A stretch of DNA of 64,000 bases from Bradyrhizobium erythrophlei (GCA_900129675.1 FSRD01000001.1:733501-797500); one strand, 5' to 3'; shown: positions 44,362 through 53,679, numbered from the stretch's first letter. The notes: generated from the letters alone by a model not told the origin. Program-made: numbers and translations.

Positions 44362-46601
44362 CCATGCTTCGTCGATCGATCCCGGAAACGGGTGTGACCC
44401 GGAGAGCCCTCATGATCGGCGCTGCCGGGCTCTCGTTCGCCTTCGTCGAGCGGGGTTTTGGGCTTGCTGATGCCATCTCTCCTGCTTCAGCCGCATCTCC
44501 GACAACGTTCAATCCGTGGGTGGCAATCGCGCCCGACGGACTGATTTCGATCATGTCTCCCGCGGCAGAGATGGGACAGGGGTCGAAAACCTCCCTGCCT
44601 CTCATTCTGGCCGAGGAACTCGATGCGGATTGGAAGGATGTCCGGATTGTCGCGGCACCTCCGAACGAGGAGATCTATGGCAACCCAGGCTTCCTCGGCA
44701 TGATGTACACGGCCGGCAGCGCGACAGTCGCGGGCTACTATACGCCGATGCGTCAATTTGGTGCGCAAGTACGGCGGGTTATTCTCGACAATGCGGCACG
44801 AAAATGGGGAGTTGCTGTCTCCGAGCTCAGAACGGAGCCCAGCGTCGTTGTTCATGACAAGACGGGCCGCAGGCTGTCATATGGCGAGATCGCGTCCTTC
44901 GCTGTGCTGCCGCCGACCGCGCCGCAGATCAATCCCGACGAACTCAAGCGGCCCGGCCAATTCCGTCTCATCGGAAACGATGTCACCAGGTTCGAGCTTC
45001 CGACGAAGGTTGATGGTTCGGCTCGGTATGCAATCGATATTCAGGTCCCCGGAATGCTGTACGGCGCGTTGCTGACACCGGTTTTTCCAGACAGTCGAGC
45101 CAAGACGATCGACGATGCGGCAGCGCGTGCCGTGCACGGTGTGGTGGGGATATATAACCTGCCCAACGGCGTCGGAGTGGGCGTCGTCGCGGAAACGCCC
45201 TGGGCGGCATTTACCGCGAAGGATGCCCTACGGGTGTCGTGGACTCCGTCACCCAAGGCGGGCGCGTTTGACAGCGAAGCATCCATGGACCGGTATGCCG
45301 CGATTTCCCGCGGCGAGATTTCCCAACAGGCCACCCTTTGGGACAAGGCGGGCGATGGAACCGATGGTCTCGAGACCGCGACCGAAACTCTGACCGGAGA
45401 GTATCGGTGCGACTATGCCTACCATGCGCAGATGGAGCCACTTAACGCGGTCGCGTCCGTTTCAGAAGACGGCAACAGCGTCGAAATCTGGTGTGGCACC
45501 CAAAGTCAGGCGATGGCCGTCAGGGTCGCGGCATCCACGCTCGGAATCGACAGGAGCAAGGTCAAATTCAACGAAGTCCTGCTGGGCGGAGGTTTCGGCC
45601 GACGAGGACCGCAAGATCAAGACTTCCTTGTCGGTGCATTGTTGCTGTCCAGGGAAGTCAAACGCCCCATCAAGGTCCTCTGGACCCGCGAAGACGACAT
45701 CCGGAATGGACGGTTCCGGCCAATGTCGGCACACCGCATCGAGGCGGGCTTCGGCAAGGGGGGCGAACTGACGACATGGCATCACAGGGTGACGACCGAT
45801 AACGTCAGCATCTTCCAGGACCCCGGCCGATATTATGGTCCATTCAAGCAGCGAGACATGCTCTCGTTGTTGGGCACCGAGCTTCCGACCTATTCCATTC
45901 CGAATCGCTTGTCCGAGCACTTTGCGGTCGACAGTGGAGTCCGTCTGGCCTCGTTGCGCGGGATCGGCTTTACCGCCAACAAGTTCGCGACGGAGTCGTT
46001 TGTTGACGAGAGCGCACGAAAGCGTGGCATTGATCCATTGGAATTTCGCCTGTCCTTGACCAGGAACGCTCCGCGCGCGCGGGCCGTGCTCGAGGCGGTT
46101 GCGGAAATGTCGAACTGGCGGCAGCGGCGCCCGGGGAGCGGCTACGGTCTCGCCTACATCGACTACTCCGGAACCCAAATCGCAGGCGTGGCCGAAATCG
46201 TAATGGATCGGACGAGCGGCGAGATACGGCTGAAGAACTTCTGGGTTGCGATCGATCCCGGCGTGGCCGTTCAGCCGGACAATATCGTCGCACAGACGGA
46301 AGGAAGCGTCGTCTACGGAATGGGTATGGCTCTCTCCGAGCAAATCACCATCAAGGACGGTGAGATCCAGCAATCGAACTTCTATGACTATACCGTGATG
46401 CGCATGAGAGATCTGCCCAACATCGAGGTCCGAATCGTGCGGTCCGACGGCAGGCCGACCGGGGTGGGCCAGATGGCGACGCCGCTCGTCGCACCCGCGA
46501 TCGGCAACGCGGTTGCCGAACTCGCGGGCGTTCGTCTTCGTCACACGCCGATGCTTCCGTCACGGGTGTTGGCGGCCCTGAACGGCGGTGCGCGTCAGTG
46601 A
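44358..46601 (+). CDS. iorB: Molybdopterin-binding subunit of an aldehyde/isoquinoline oxidoreductase, IorB type
   Basis: A 747-residue large subunit. A Tat-type signal (GVTRRALMIGAAGLSFAF) implies export. Mo-cofactor motifs include SPAAEMGQGSKTSLPLILAE near residue 60, VLLGGGFGRRGPQDQ near 410, LRGIGFTANKFATESFVDE and PTGVGQMATPLVAPAIGNAV near the C terminus (active-site Glu region). This two-subunit type (no FAD subunit) hydroxylates N-heteroaromatics or oxidises aldehydes and passes electrons to cytochromes. Its substrate may be set by the secreted partner genes that follow. Confidence 0.92.
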   Translation: MTMLRRSIPETGVTRRALMIGAAGLSFAFVERGFGLADAISPASAASPTTFNPWVAIAPDGLISIMSPAAEMGQGSKTSLPLILAEELDADWKDVRIVAAPPNEEIYGNPGFLGMMYTAGSATVAGYYTPMRQFGAQVRRVILDNAARKWGVAVSELRTEPSVVVHDKTGRRLSYGEIASFAVLPPTAPQINPDELKRPGQFRLIGNDVTRFELPTKVDGSARYAIDIQVPGMLYGALLTPVFPDSRAKTIDDAAARAVHGVVGIYNLPNGVGVGVVAETPWAAFTAKDALRVSWTPSPKAGAFDSEASMDRYAAISRGEISQQATLWDKAGDGTDGLETATETLTGEYRCDYAYHAQMEPLNAVASVSEDGNSVEIWCGTQSQAMAVRVAASTLGIDRSKVKFNEVLLGGGFGRRGPQDQDFLVGALLLSREVKRPIKVLWTREDDIRNGRFRPMSAHRIEAGFGKGGELTTWHHRVTTDNVSIFQDPGRYYGPFKQRDMLSLLGTELPTYSIPNRLSEHFAVDSGVRLASLRGIGFTANKFATESFVDESARKRGIDPLEFRLSLTRNAPRARAVLEAVAEMSNWRQRRPGSGYGLAYIDYSGTQIAGVAEIVMDRTSGEIRLKNFWVAIDPGVAVQPDNIVAQTEGSVVYGMGMALSEQITIKDGEIQQSNFYDYTVMRMRDLPNIEVRIVRSDGRPTGVGQMATPLVAPAIGNAVAELAGVRLRHTPMLPSRVLAALNGGARQ

Positions 46602-46703
46602 CTGACTGGGCACAACGCCGGGTCGATCGACAGCGGTCGAAGCAGAGAGTTCCTGGTTCGATCTCGAAGGAATGTCTTACCCACGAACGATAAGGCACAC
46701 AAC

Positions 46704-47582
46704 ATGGCATTTTCAGTACCGAGGTGGTTGGTCACGTCGATCGCGGCGGCGGGTGTCGCTCTTGGTTCAATTGGCCTGGCGCCATCTGCAAACGCACAAC
46801 CGTCCAACGAAGAGCTGGGTACGGTGGCGCGCGAGGCAATGATAGCCGTTTTCGACAAAAAGGATCCGTCCGCCATCGATCGCTTCTTCGCGGCCCCCTT
46901 CATCCAGCACGATCCGAATGTTGCGGATGGTCTGGCCGGGCTGAAGCAATACGCGGAAGAGATTGCGGATTCGCCGGCTCCGAAGATCAAGATCCATCGC
47001 ACTCTGGTGGACGGCGATTTCGTGCTTTTGCACTCCAGCTACGAAGGTTTGAAGGGGAGGGCAACGCCGGTCGTCGCGTTTGATTTATTTCGTTTGAAGG
47101 ACGGAAAGATCGTTGAGCATTGGGGAGGGCAGGAAGCGGAAGCGCCCCCCAATTCCTCGGGACATACGCAAGTCGATGGGCCGACGAGCGTCACGGATCG
47201 CGACAAGACGGAACAGAACCGAGAACTGGTCCGCGCTTTCAAGGAAACGGTGACCGTTCAACTGAAATTTGACCAGATCGGTCGATTCATCGAGGACGGA
47301 AACTATGTCCAGCACGCATCAAAGATAGGGGACGGTGTCGCGCGAATGAAGTCGCGCGTCGCAGATGTCGCGAAACCATCGCACGTGCCGGTGTTGAATC
47401 CCAGGCGCTATGTCGCCGACGGGAATTTCGTCCTCGCTTTGGTCGAAGCCAATGCGGAGGGTGGCCCGACGGCCAACTACGACCTGTTTCGCGTCTATAA
47501 CGGCAAGATCGTCGAACATTGGGATGTTCTTTCGCCCATACCCCCGCGGGAGCGGTGGAAGAATTCGAACGGCCCATACTGA
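46704..47582 (+). CDS. Secreted protein with two tandem SnoaL/NTF2-like domains
   Basis: A 292-residue protein with a clear Sec signal ending SANAQ and two repeats of about 110 residues, each with the pattern FI-HxP/A...DG...FDLFRLKDGKIVEHW (first copy) and YDLFRVYNGKIVEHWD (second copy). Such domains often act as small hydrolases, isomerases or binding modules. It lies between the Mo hydroxylase and a secreted hydrolase with the same orientation, consistent with one periplasmic pathway. Confidence 0.85.
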   Translation: MAFSVPRWLVTSIAAAGVALGSIGLAPSANAQPSNEELGTVAREAMIAVFDKKDPSAIDRFFAAPFIQHDPNVADGLAGLKQYAEEIADSPAPKIKIHRTLVDGDFVLLHSSYEGLKGRATPVVAFDLFRLKDGKIVEHWGGQEAEAPPNSSGHTQVDGPTSVTDRDKTEQNRELVRAFKETVTVQLKFDQIGRFIEDGNYVQHASKIGDGVARMKSRVADVAKPSHVPVLNPRRYVADGNFVLALVEANAEGGPTANYDLFRVYNGKIVEHWDVLSPIPPRERWKNSNGPY

Positions 47583-47640
47583 CGTCAAGCAATCCGAAAA
47601 ATATTCGCGTTTCGACGCGGAACGCCTGTAGGAGGAAGGA

Positions 47641-48828
47641 ATGAACCTCATTGTGCCGACGGTCGCGCTGTCCGTGCTGCTTGGGGCAACCATCGCGGAC
47701 GCGCAGGAAAGAACAATCGAGGAAATCAAGGTCGAGGCTCAAGCGCGCGCCGAGCGGGGCGCCTATCCATTGATCGGCCTGGACCCCGCCGATGTGCGCG
47801 AGGCACTGTCCCATATCAGCACGCGTGATCGAGACGAGTGGGCGGCTGGATGGAGCGCGGTCGCAGATCGATACTACAAGGCCGCGGAAGCAGCTTCCTC
47901 CGCGGAGGAGCAGCGGAGGGATTATCTCCGCGCTTGGCGTCTGTACTATTTTGCCCAGTGGCCGGTCGCTGCGTCGGAGGGCAAGAAGGCCGCATATGCG
48001 AAGGCGCTTGATGCGTTCTTGCGGAGTGGCAAGCTACTCAGCCCTCCCATCGAAGTCGTTCATATTCCTTTCGAGGGAAAGGAAATCGTCGGTTACCTGC
48101 GGCTGCCGGCGTCTGCGAATGGACCGGTGCCGATCGTGTTCGCAATCAGCGGGCTCGATAGCCGCAAGGAAAATATGGCCGAGACTTACGGGGCTCTGTT
48201 GGAGAATGGGATCGGATTTTTCACACTGGATGGGCCGGGGACCGGTCAGTCGCCGGTCAAGGTGAGCCCAACCGCGGACCGTGTCCTGAGCCGGACCTTG
48301 GACTATCTGGTCAGCCGAAAGGAGATTGATCCCAAGCGTATCGTCGTGCATGGCGTGAGCTTCGGCGGCTATTGGGCGTCGAAACTCGCCATCACCGAGC
48401 GGGCGCGCTTGCGAGGTGTGGTGGCCCAGTCGCCGCCGATCGATACGTTCTTCACTCCAGATTTTCTCGAAAAATCCTTGTTGGGAAACAAGGAATATCT
48501 CTTCGACCAGGTGCCTGCACTTCTTGACGTAGTTGAAGACGTGATGACGGTGCCTGATCTGGCGAGGGCATTTCCGCCGCTGTCTCTAAAGGTGCAAAAG
48601 ATTCTCGGTCAGCCGACTGCCCCGATGTTGGTCATCGCCGGGGTGAAGGACACTCAGGTCCCGATCGCGGATATCGACCTGCTGCTTAACGCTGGCGATG
48701 TGCCGAAGGAGGCTTGGATCAACCCAAGCGGAGGGCACCTCGGCAGGGAGCCGAGAGGTTGGACCGATCCGGTCATCTTTAAGAAGGTCATCGCTCCCTG
48801 GGAGATGAAGATTCTGCTGGACCAATAG
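47641..48828 (+). CDS. Secreted alpha/beta hydrolase of the FrsA-like group
   Basis: A 395-residue enzyme with signal MNLIVPTVALSVLLGATIADA, a helical cap (about 40-135) and a core with FAISGLDSRKENMAE, the nucleophile elbow VVHGVSFGGYWASKL and IAGVKDTQVPIADIDL (acid). The final HLGRE carries the likely His. TAGGAGGAAGG precedes the ATG. It resembles the cytosolic protein at 6276-7520 in order of motifs, but has a signal peptide. It is the last gene of the LacI-linked periplasmic cluster. Confidence 0.87.
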   Translation: MNLIVPTVALSVLLGATIADAQERTIEEIKVEAQARAERGAYPLIGLDPADVREALSHISTRDRDEWAAGWSAVADRYYKAAEAASSAEEQRRDYLRAWRLYYFAQWPVAASEGKKAAYAKALDAFLRSGKLLSPPIEVVHIPFEGKEIVGYLRLPASANGPVPIVFAISGLDSRKENMAETYGALLENGIGFFTLDGPGTGQSPVKVSPTADRVLSRTLDYLVSRKEIDPKRIVVHGVSFGGYWASKLAITERARLRGVVAQSPPIDTFFTPDFLEKSLLGNKEYLFDQVPALLDVVEDVMTVPDLARAFPPLSLKVQKILGQPTAPMLVIAGVKDTQVPIADIDLLLNAGDVPKEAWINPSGGHLGREPRGWTDPVIFKKVIAPWEMKILLDQ

Positions 48829-48858
48829 CCAAGCCTTGCACAGATCAGAACGGCTGCC

Positions 48859-48995
48859 TGTTTGTACCGAAAACCTCGTCCGAGCTGATGACGTAACGGA
48901 ATCGCCTAAGCTGGCGAAATGATCGGGCTTTTGTGTTTCGTCTTGGCCGTCTTGGCCACGCCAGTCAATTCGAAGATGAGGCTTCGGGTGGCGTG
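48859..48995. repeat. Truncated extra copy of an IS left end
   Basis: This stretch begins TTTGTACCGAAAACC and continues through a start like MIGLLCFVLAVLATPVNSKM. It is an imperfect direct copy of the sequence at 49035-49170, about 175 bases away. It ends abruptly, so it is the left remnant of a second insertion of the same IS type. Confidence 0.65.
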
Positions 48996-49034
48996 ACGTG
49001 CTGTTCTTGAACGAGGCGGACCTGACCGGTCATG

Positions 49035-49718
49035 TGTGTACCGAAAACCTTATCCGAGTTGATGACGTATTGGAATCGCCTAAGCTGGTGGAATGATCGG
49101 GCTGTTCTGCTTCGCTCTGACCGTGCTGGCCTCGCCGTTCAAGTCGAAGTTACGGCTTGAAGCTAAGAACGCGGTACTTCGACATCAGTTAATGGTCTTG
49201 GGACGCGTAGGCTCCATGGTCGCGTCCGGCTTACGAACAATGATCGCTGGTTCTTTATCCAGCTCTACCGCTGGGTCCGTCGATCCTGCAGGCCCTCACG
49301 ATCATCCGACCCGAGACGCTCGTGCGTTGGCATCGGGCCGGCTTTCGCTGCTACTGGCGTTGGAAGTCGCGTCCACAGGGAGGGCGACCGCGGATCGACA
49401 CGGAGCTGCGCGGATTGATCCGACGGATGAGCATGGAAAATCCGCTTTGGGGCGCGCCACGCATCCACGGCGAACTGCTCAAGCTCGGGTTTGAGATCGC
49501 ACAGTCGAGCGTCGCCAAGTACATGGTCAAACGACGGGGGCCACCCAGCCAGGAATGGCGAACCTTCTTGCGGAACCACGCGCCGGACATTGCCGCCATC
49601 GACCTGTTCGTTGTTCCAACTATCGGTTTCGACCTGCTCTATGCCTTCGTCATTGTCCGGCTCGGCCGCAGAGACCTCGTCTGGATCAACGTCACAGCAA
49701 CTCCGACGGCAGAATGGG
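49035..49718 (+). mobile_element. 5' half of an rve-type (DDE) transposase IS, frameshifted
   Basis: The IS terminus TGTGTACCGAAAACC opens the element. The transposase begins MIGLFCFALTVLASPFKSKL (49093), shifts frame near 49200 and again near 49275, then reads PETLVRWHRAGFRCYWRWKS, NPLWGAPRIHGELLKLGFEI and AAIDLFVVPTIGFDLLYAFV (first catalytic Asp). It stops at WVA where it joins an antitoxin remnant. The missing C-terminal half is of the kind found at 59274-59561 in the opposite orientation. Confidence 0.75.
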
Positions 49719-49901
49719 TTGCCTGATCGTGAAGCCAGAGCCAACAGCGTCAAGAACGCCATCGCGATCTGCCGCATGCAAGGAGGCGAGCCGTCCGAGT
49801 ATTGCCTCGAGCAACTTGCACTGTTCGAAGCCGGCCATATTTCGGCGACCGAAATGCGCGACCGGGTGGTCCGTCACGCGCAGGAAGGATGCAAGGACTG
49901 A
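49719..49901 (+). pseudogene. VbhA-like antitoxin remnant
   Basis: After the IS junction a frame reads REARANSVKNAIAICRMQGG, PSEYCLEQLALFEAGHISAT and ends VVRHAQEGCKD. The pattern (charged helix, then (E/Q)G-xPS, then G-IS-EM) is that of VbhA-type antitoxins, which normally inhibit a Fic-domain toxin. No Fic gene follows, and the natural start is lost, so it is probably a relic. Confidence 0.45.
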
Positions 49902-49952
49902 CGATCACTCGTCGGATAGTCGTATGATCGGTGAGCGCGCTGTGAAGCCCGC

Positions 49953-51143
49953 TTACCCTCCGAGCGAATGCTCGAGGAAGAAACGCAGCATTTCCCTCGT
50001 CGCGTCCGGGCCTCGCGCATCGGTGTAGGAGCCGGCCGGACTGCCGCCCGACCAGGCGTGGCCGGCACCATGAATGTTCCAGTGTTCGGAGATCGCCCGC
50101 CCGCCCCCGTCGGTTAGGACGGTGCGGCTATAGGCATGGCCATGAGGTACGCGTCCGCGGAGCACCTTCGTCGTCGGACTCGTCGCTTTGGCGGACTGCT
50201 CGATGATCCGGTCGCCGTTGTTGGGGTGCACCGTTGTGTCGCGATCGCCATGGAAAACGATGGTCGGCACGTAAGGTTTGGCATCCGCAATTGCTTTGGA
50301 CCCGCCTCCCTGTCGCATCGCGACGAACGCGGAGGGAAGATCGCTGGCGGCGCCGCAGGCCAGGCCGGAATGAATGCCGACGGATGCGTACAGATCGGGA
50401 TACGTCGCGCCCATGATGGCGGCCGCGGCCCCGCCGGCCGACAGACCCGCGACATAGACGCGCTTCGGATCGATCGCATGATCCCGCATGATCAGCCGGG
50501 TGATGCCGGCGATCAGCGAGGGTTCGCCCCCGCCGCGGCGCTGGTCGCCCGAGCGAAACCAGTTCCAGCACTTCGCCTGGTTGGCTCCGCTCGGCTGTTC
50601 AGGATAGACCACGAAGCAATTCTGCTCTTCCGCCAGAAAATTCATCCGGGTCCCGGCGGCGAAATCGTCCGGCGACTGGGTGCAGCCATGAAGCATGACG
50701 ACCAGAGGAAGCTGTTGTCCCTGAGAGCGGCTCGGGATGAACAGCTTGTAGGTCCGGCTTCCCGCCGCATTGCTGAAGGTGCCTGCGATGAACTTTGTGC
50801 CATCGGGCACGATATCCGACGTCGAGGGCGGAGCGCGCGTGATCGGACCTCGCAGGCCGAGCCCGGTGAACTCTCGCATGCCGTCGAGCGGCGAGGCGCG
50901 TTTGCGTCCCTGAGCAGAGCGGGCCTGCAAGGTCTCCCGATTTTCCCTCTCCTCGACGACGTCGGCCTTGGCGTCGATGGTCGGCGGAGCAAGCCTCGCG
51001 AGCGGAGCCTGGGCGGCGCTACGGGACCTCGGTCCTGGGGCGCTATCGCCCTGAAGCATGCGCTGCAGGAGCGCCGTGGCCTCGACCAGTTCGCCGGCAC
51101 GCGTGAGGCGGGTTGCTTCGCGAACTGTGTCTTGATTCAGCAT
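49953..51143 (-). CDS. PHB-depolymerase-family esterase
   Basis: A 396-residue esterase (Esterase_phb family). A long, low-complexity N-terminal part (about 1-110) is followed by the catalytic domain: PLVVMLHGCTQSPDDFAAG (oxyanion), VYVAGLSAGGAAAAIMGATY (nucleophile Ser), IVFHGDRDTTVHPNN (Asp) and IHGAGHAWSGG (His). The ATG at 51143 (MLNQDTVREATRL) is coupled to the RHH gene four bases upstream. No signal peptide is evident, so it may act on intracellular polyester. Confidence 0.87.
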   Translation of the reverse strand: MLNQDTVREATRLTRAGELVEATALLQRMLQGDSAPGPRSRSAAQAPLARLAPPTIDAKADVVEERENRETLQARSAQGRKRASPLDGMREFTGLGLRGPITRAPPSTSDIVPDGTKFIAGTFSNAAGSRTYKLFIPSRSQGQQLPLVVMLHGCTQSPDDFAAGTRMNFLAEEQNCFVVYPEQPSGANQAKCWNWFRSGDQRRGGGEPSLIAGITRLIMRDHAIDPKRVYVAGLSAGGAAAAIMGATYPDLYASVGIHSGLACGAASDLPSAFVAMRQGGGSKAIADAKPYVPTIVFHGDRDTTVHPNNGDRIIEQSAKATSPTTKVLRGRVPHGHAYSRTVLTDGGGRAISEHWNIHGAGHAWSGGSPAGSYTDARGPDATREMLRFFLEHSLGG

Positions 51144-51147
51144 CGTT

Positions 51148-51567
51148 TCACCTCGTTCTGTCGGCGAGAGCGGCCTTGACCGCGGGAGTGGCATGAAGGG
51201 CGCCCAGCACCGAGACCGAGGCGATGGCGGCGCGGGCCAACTCGGGAGTGACGTCCTGGGCGATGGTCGCGAGACCCAGCACGTTGATGTGCAGCATCTC
51301 GCCGGCGCGCCGCGCTGCTTCGAGATCCTCGCGGGTGTAATTTCGCAGCCCGAGGTCCAGGCTCTTCCGGGCCGTGGATTGCCTGACGACGTCCGCGTGG
51401 CGTTCGAGCTGGTTCCGGATGGCCGTCCTGATGAAATCCGTCCGGTTCGAATAGAACCCCTCCTGCACCATGAGATCGACGTGGCCGAGGTCGACATAGC
51501 CAAGGTTGACCGTGATCTTCTCGGTGTCGGGGGTCTTAGGTCGCAGTTCGCGCACATTATCAGGCAT
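51148..51567 (-). CDS. Ribbon-helix-helix (CopG-like) regulator
   Basis: About 139 residues. The N-terminal RHH is EKITVNLGYVDLGHVDLMVQ followed by SNRTDFIRTAIRNQLERHAD, and the C-terminal helical extension is GEMLHINVLGLATIAQDV. I take the ATG at 51567 (MPDNVREL) because a 16-base inverted repeat lies just upstream; ATGs at 51579 and 51588 are possible. It directly precedes the esterase gene and probably regulates it and itself. Confidence 0.75.
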   Translation of the reverse strand: MPDNVRELRPKTPDTEKITVNLGYVDLGHVDLMVQEGFYSNRTDFIRTAIRNQLERHADVVRQSTARKSLDLGLRNYTREDLEAARRAGEMLHINVLGLATIAQDVTPELARAAIASVSVLGALHATPAVKAALADRTR

Positions 51568-51584
51568 GAAATCACCCATCTCTA

Positions 51585-51600
51585 CCATCCATTCGGATGG
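51585..51600. promoter_or_regulatory. Inverted repeat upstream of the RHH gene
   Basis: CCATCC (51585-51590), four bases, GGATGG (51595-51600), 18 bases before the chosen start. RHH proteins commonly bind such short symmetric sites in their own promoter; autoregulation is inferred. Confidence 0.4.
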
Positions 51601-51718
51601 TCTATGGATGTCATATAGATGTTGCAGACCAGCTTTCAAGGGGCGGCAGCGCCGCTTCCCAATCCGCGGCGGGCCGCGGCTATCCGTCCTTGAGAATGGA
51701 TTTCACTTCCCTGACGGG

Positions 51719-51924
51719 TCAGCTTTCGTCGGCCGGTATCACACGCACCCGTCCGCCGGCGCCGATCAGCGCGTGCGAACTGACCTCGTCGTCGATGGGC
51801 ACGACCGAGAGATCGGTTTCCGGTGTCCAGTCCAGGGTGAGGTCGAGGTCGCCCGGAAAATCTGCCATCGCGAGCCGTCATCCAGTTCGACGATGTGGCT
51901 CTCGGAATGGGACCGGATCCTCAT
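51719..51924 (-). pseudogene. Small conserved hypothetical gene with a one-base frameshift
   Basis: The frame starts MRIRSHSESHIVELDDGSRW. One C appears to be missing near 51853; restoring it continues GDLDLTLDWTPETDLSVVP, IDDEVSSHALIGAGGRVRVI and ADES then TGA. The total would be about 68 residues. The coherent composition on both sides of the shift supports a real former gene. Function unknown. Confidence 0.45.
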
Positions 51925-51968
51925 GGCGCGTTCATTCCGCGTCGGCGGGCAATGCGCCGTCCAATCGG

Positions 51969-52165
51969 CTACTTCCGTCCCGACGGGGCCTGCACGTTCG
52001 AGTTGTTGGGGTCTGGCTTGTTGGCTTCGTGGTGGCCGACCGCACAGCCCGCCGCAGCGCCGAGCTTGCCGTGGCCAGCCATGTGGCCGGCGACGCCGCC
52101 GACGATGGCGCCCTTGATGCATCCCTTGGCCTCCGCCGGCGAGAAGGAGGTGAGTGCCAGTAGGC
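51969..52165 (-). pseudogene. Glycine-zipper secreted protein, start removed
   Basis: The reading is LCLLALTSFSPAEAKGCIKG followed by AIVGGVAGHMAGHGKLGAAA and GCAVGHHEANKPDPNN, ending at 51969. It is a small periplasmic glycine-zipper protein whose signal-peptide start is missing. It is cut where the plus-strand integrase fragment begins (about 52160-52165), so the two sequences meet at one breakpoint. Confidence 0.6.
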
Positions 52166-52673
52166 AAAGCGACTGCGCCGCGTGCCGATCCACAAGCACC
52201 TCATCGACCAGGGCTTCCTCCAATACGTCGAGCAACGGCGGAAAATCGGGAAGCCGTTGTTCTACGAACCCGCCCGCGCTCGCGGCGGAAAGGGCGCCAA
52301 TCCTCAGTGGCAGAAAGTCGCCGAGCGGCTGGGCGAGTGGGTACACGAATCCCTGAAGGTGACGGACGTCCAGCCCAATCACGGTTGGCGTCATCTCTGG
52401 CGCGAGATCGTGCGCGGTACGAGGATGCAGCCGGAGCTTTGCGACTACATGTGTGGCCACGAGAGCAAGAGCGGCACCGGCGCCCGATACGGCAAGCGCA
52501 AGGTCCCGGTGCTCGCAAGGCAGATTGCTCTCTTTCCCCGCTTCAAGGTGCTGGCGCTCAACAAGCCTCGCGCGCCGCACAAGCGTGTCCGCCGGACGCA
52601 GGCGCAGATCGCGGCCGACACTGCCACCAGGGCGGCAAGGCGACAGGCGCGCGCGAACGAGGCTTGGGCCTGA
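52164..52673 (+). pseudogene. C-terminal fragment of a phage-type tyrosine integrase
   Basis: This frame begins KRLRRVPIHKHLIDQGFLQY, with GKPLFYEPARARGGKGANPQ, NHGWRHLWREIVRGTRMQPE and MCGHESKSGTGARYGKRKVP. The pattern RxVPIHxHLIxxGF...NHGWRH...GH...YG is the catalytic core of DUF6538-type integrases (His-x-x-Arg altered to HLWR, the GH box present). The N-terminal half is absent; a head of such an integrase lies at 13486-14108. There is no nearby tRNA to suggest an att site. Confidence 0.65.
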
Positions 52674-52854
52674 TCTGCCCAAGCCCCTTGCCCGATATCA
52701 GTCGCTGGCAAAGAACGTTCGAATTGAGCTCGACAACGGGCTCGAAAGTCTTTGACTCGCGCCGGCCTCGAGCGCCGCTATCGCCTGTGGCGGCTTGCAA
52801 TCGCCTTCCGGCGGCGTACCATTGATTGCGTGCTCACTCTGCAGGAGTGCGGCC

Positions 52855-53340
52855 ATGGAACTCACCGTGGTCCCCGTCGTCAAGCCGGACGCCGCCAACT
52901 TCATCTTCGGCCAGTCGCATTTCATCAAGACCGTAGAAGACCTCCACGAGGCGCTGGTGGGCGCCGTTCCAGGCATCCGCTTCGGGCTGGCCTTCTGCGA
53001 GGCCTCCGGTAAGCGGCTGGTGCGCTGGTCAGGTAATGACGAAGCCGCTCTCGCCCTCGCACGCGACAACGCATTGGCCATCGGCGCCGGCCACACTTTC
53101 CTGATCTTCCTGGGCGACGGCTTCTTTCCCGTCAACGTGCTGGCTGCGGTGCGCGCGGTGCCGGAGGTCTGCCGCATCTATTGCGCGACCGCCAATCCGA
53201 CACAGGTAATCGTCGCGCAAACGGAGCTGGGCCGCGGCGTGCTCGGCGTGGTGGATGGCGCCTCGCCATTGGGCGTCGAGACCGACGCCGACATTGCGTG
53301 GCGGAAAGACCTACTGCGAAAGCTCGGCTACAAGCTGTAG
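52855..53340 (+). CDS. Adenosine-specific kinase family protein
   Basis: A 161-residue protein of the small Adenosine_kin (AF1104-like) family: ANFIFGQSHFIKTVEDLHEA, IRFGLAFCEASGKRLVRWSG, NDEAALALARDNALAIGAGH, FLGDGFFPVNVL and YCATANPTQVIVAQTELGRG. The length and all blocks are complete. I choose the ATG at 52855 (MELTVVPVVKP), the family start; in-frame codons before it have no support. Its biological role is poorly known. Confidence 0.9.
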   Translation: MELTVVPVVKPDAANFIFGQSHFIKTVEDLHEALVGAVPGIRFGLAFCEASGKRLVRWSGNDEAALALARDNALAIGAGHTFLIFLGDGFFPVNVLAAVRAVPEVCRIYCATANPTQVIVAQTELGRGVLGVVDGASPLGVETDADIAWRKDLLRKLGYKL

Positions 53341-53679
53341 TGGCTGGATGAAGCCGAAGTCGACAGGCCTCACGGACAACACCGTCGAGCCCAATGCAGT
53401 CAACTCGATCGCCAGACGCCCCGGCTCGCCCGGCTCGTTCACGGATACCGGGGCCGTGAACGGCGCGTATTACCAAGTGAACCAGGCGAGCTATGAAGGG
53501 CTTCGGCGAAGCCTTGCAGTATGGGTCGCAGCAGAGCAGCCTTGTCCAAATGTCGGCTGTTAAGGGTCGATCGGAGATGACTGACGTCTGGCCAAAACGA
53601 CGCGACTGGCGAGCAGGCTTTGGAAACTGTGCCCCGGCAGGCCGTCGTCAGCATATGTTTGGGCACAAGGAGGTGCGAT
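53341..53679. other. Intergenic region without a confident gene
   Basis: Short frames occur (for example from 53348, MKPKSTGLTDNTVEPNAVNS), but none resembles a known family or keeps a consistent reading. AAGGAGG at its right end belongs to the redoxin gene. Confidence 0.35.

Noticed and set aside
50136..51179. 347-codon plus-strand frame opposite the PHB-depolymerase-like gene
   Set aside because: Antisense shadow; all catalytic motifs are on the minus strand.
51969..52682. 237-codon minus-strand frame ending in the glycine-zipper protein
   Set aside because: Only the last 60 or so codons have the glycine-zipper composition; the upstream part is the antisense of the integrase fragment.
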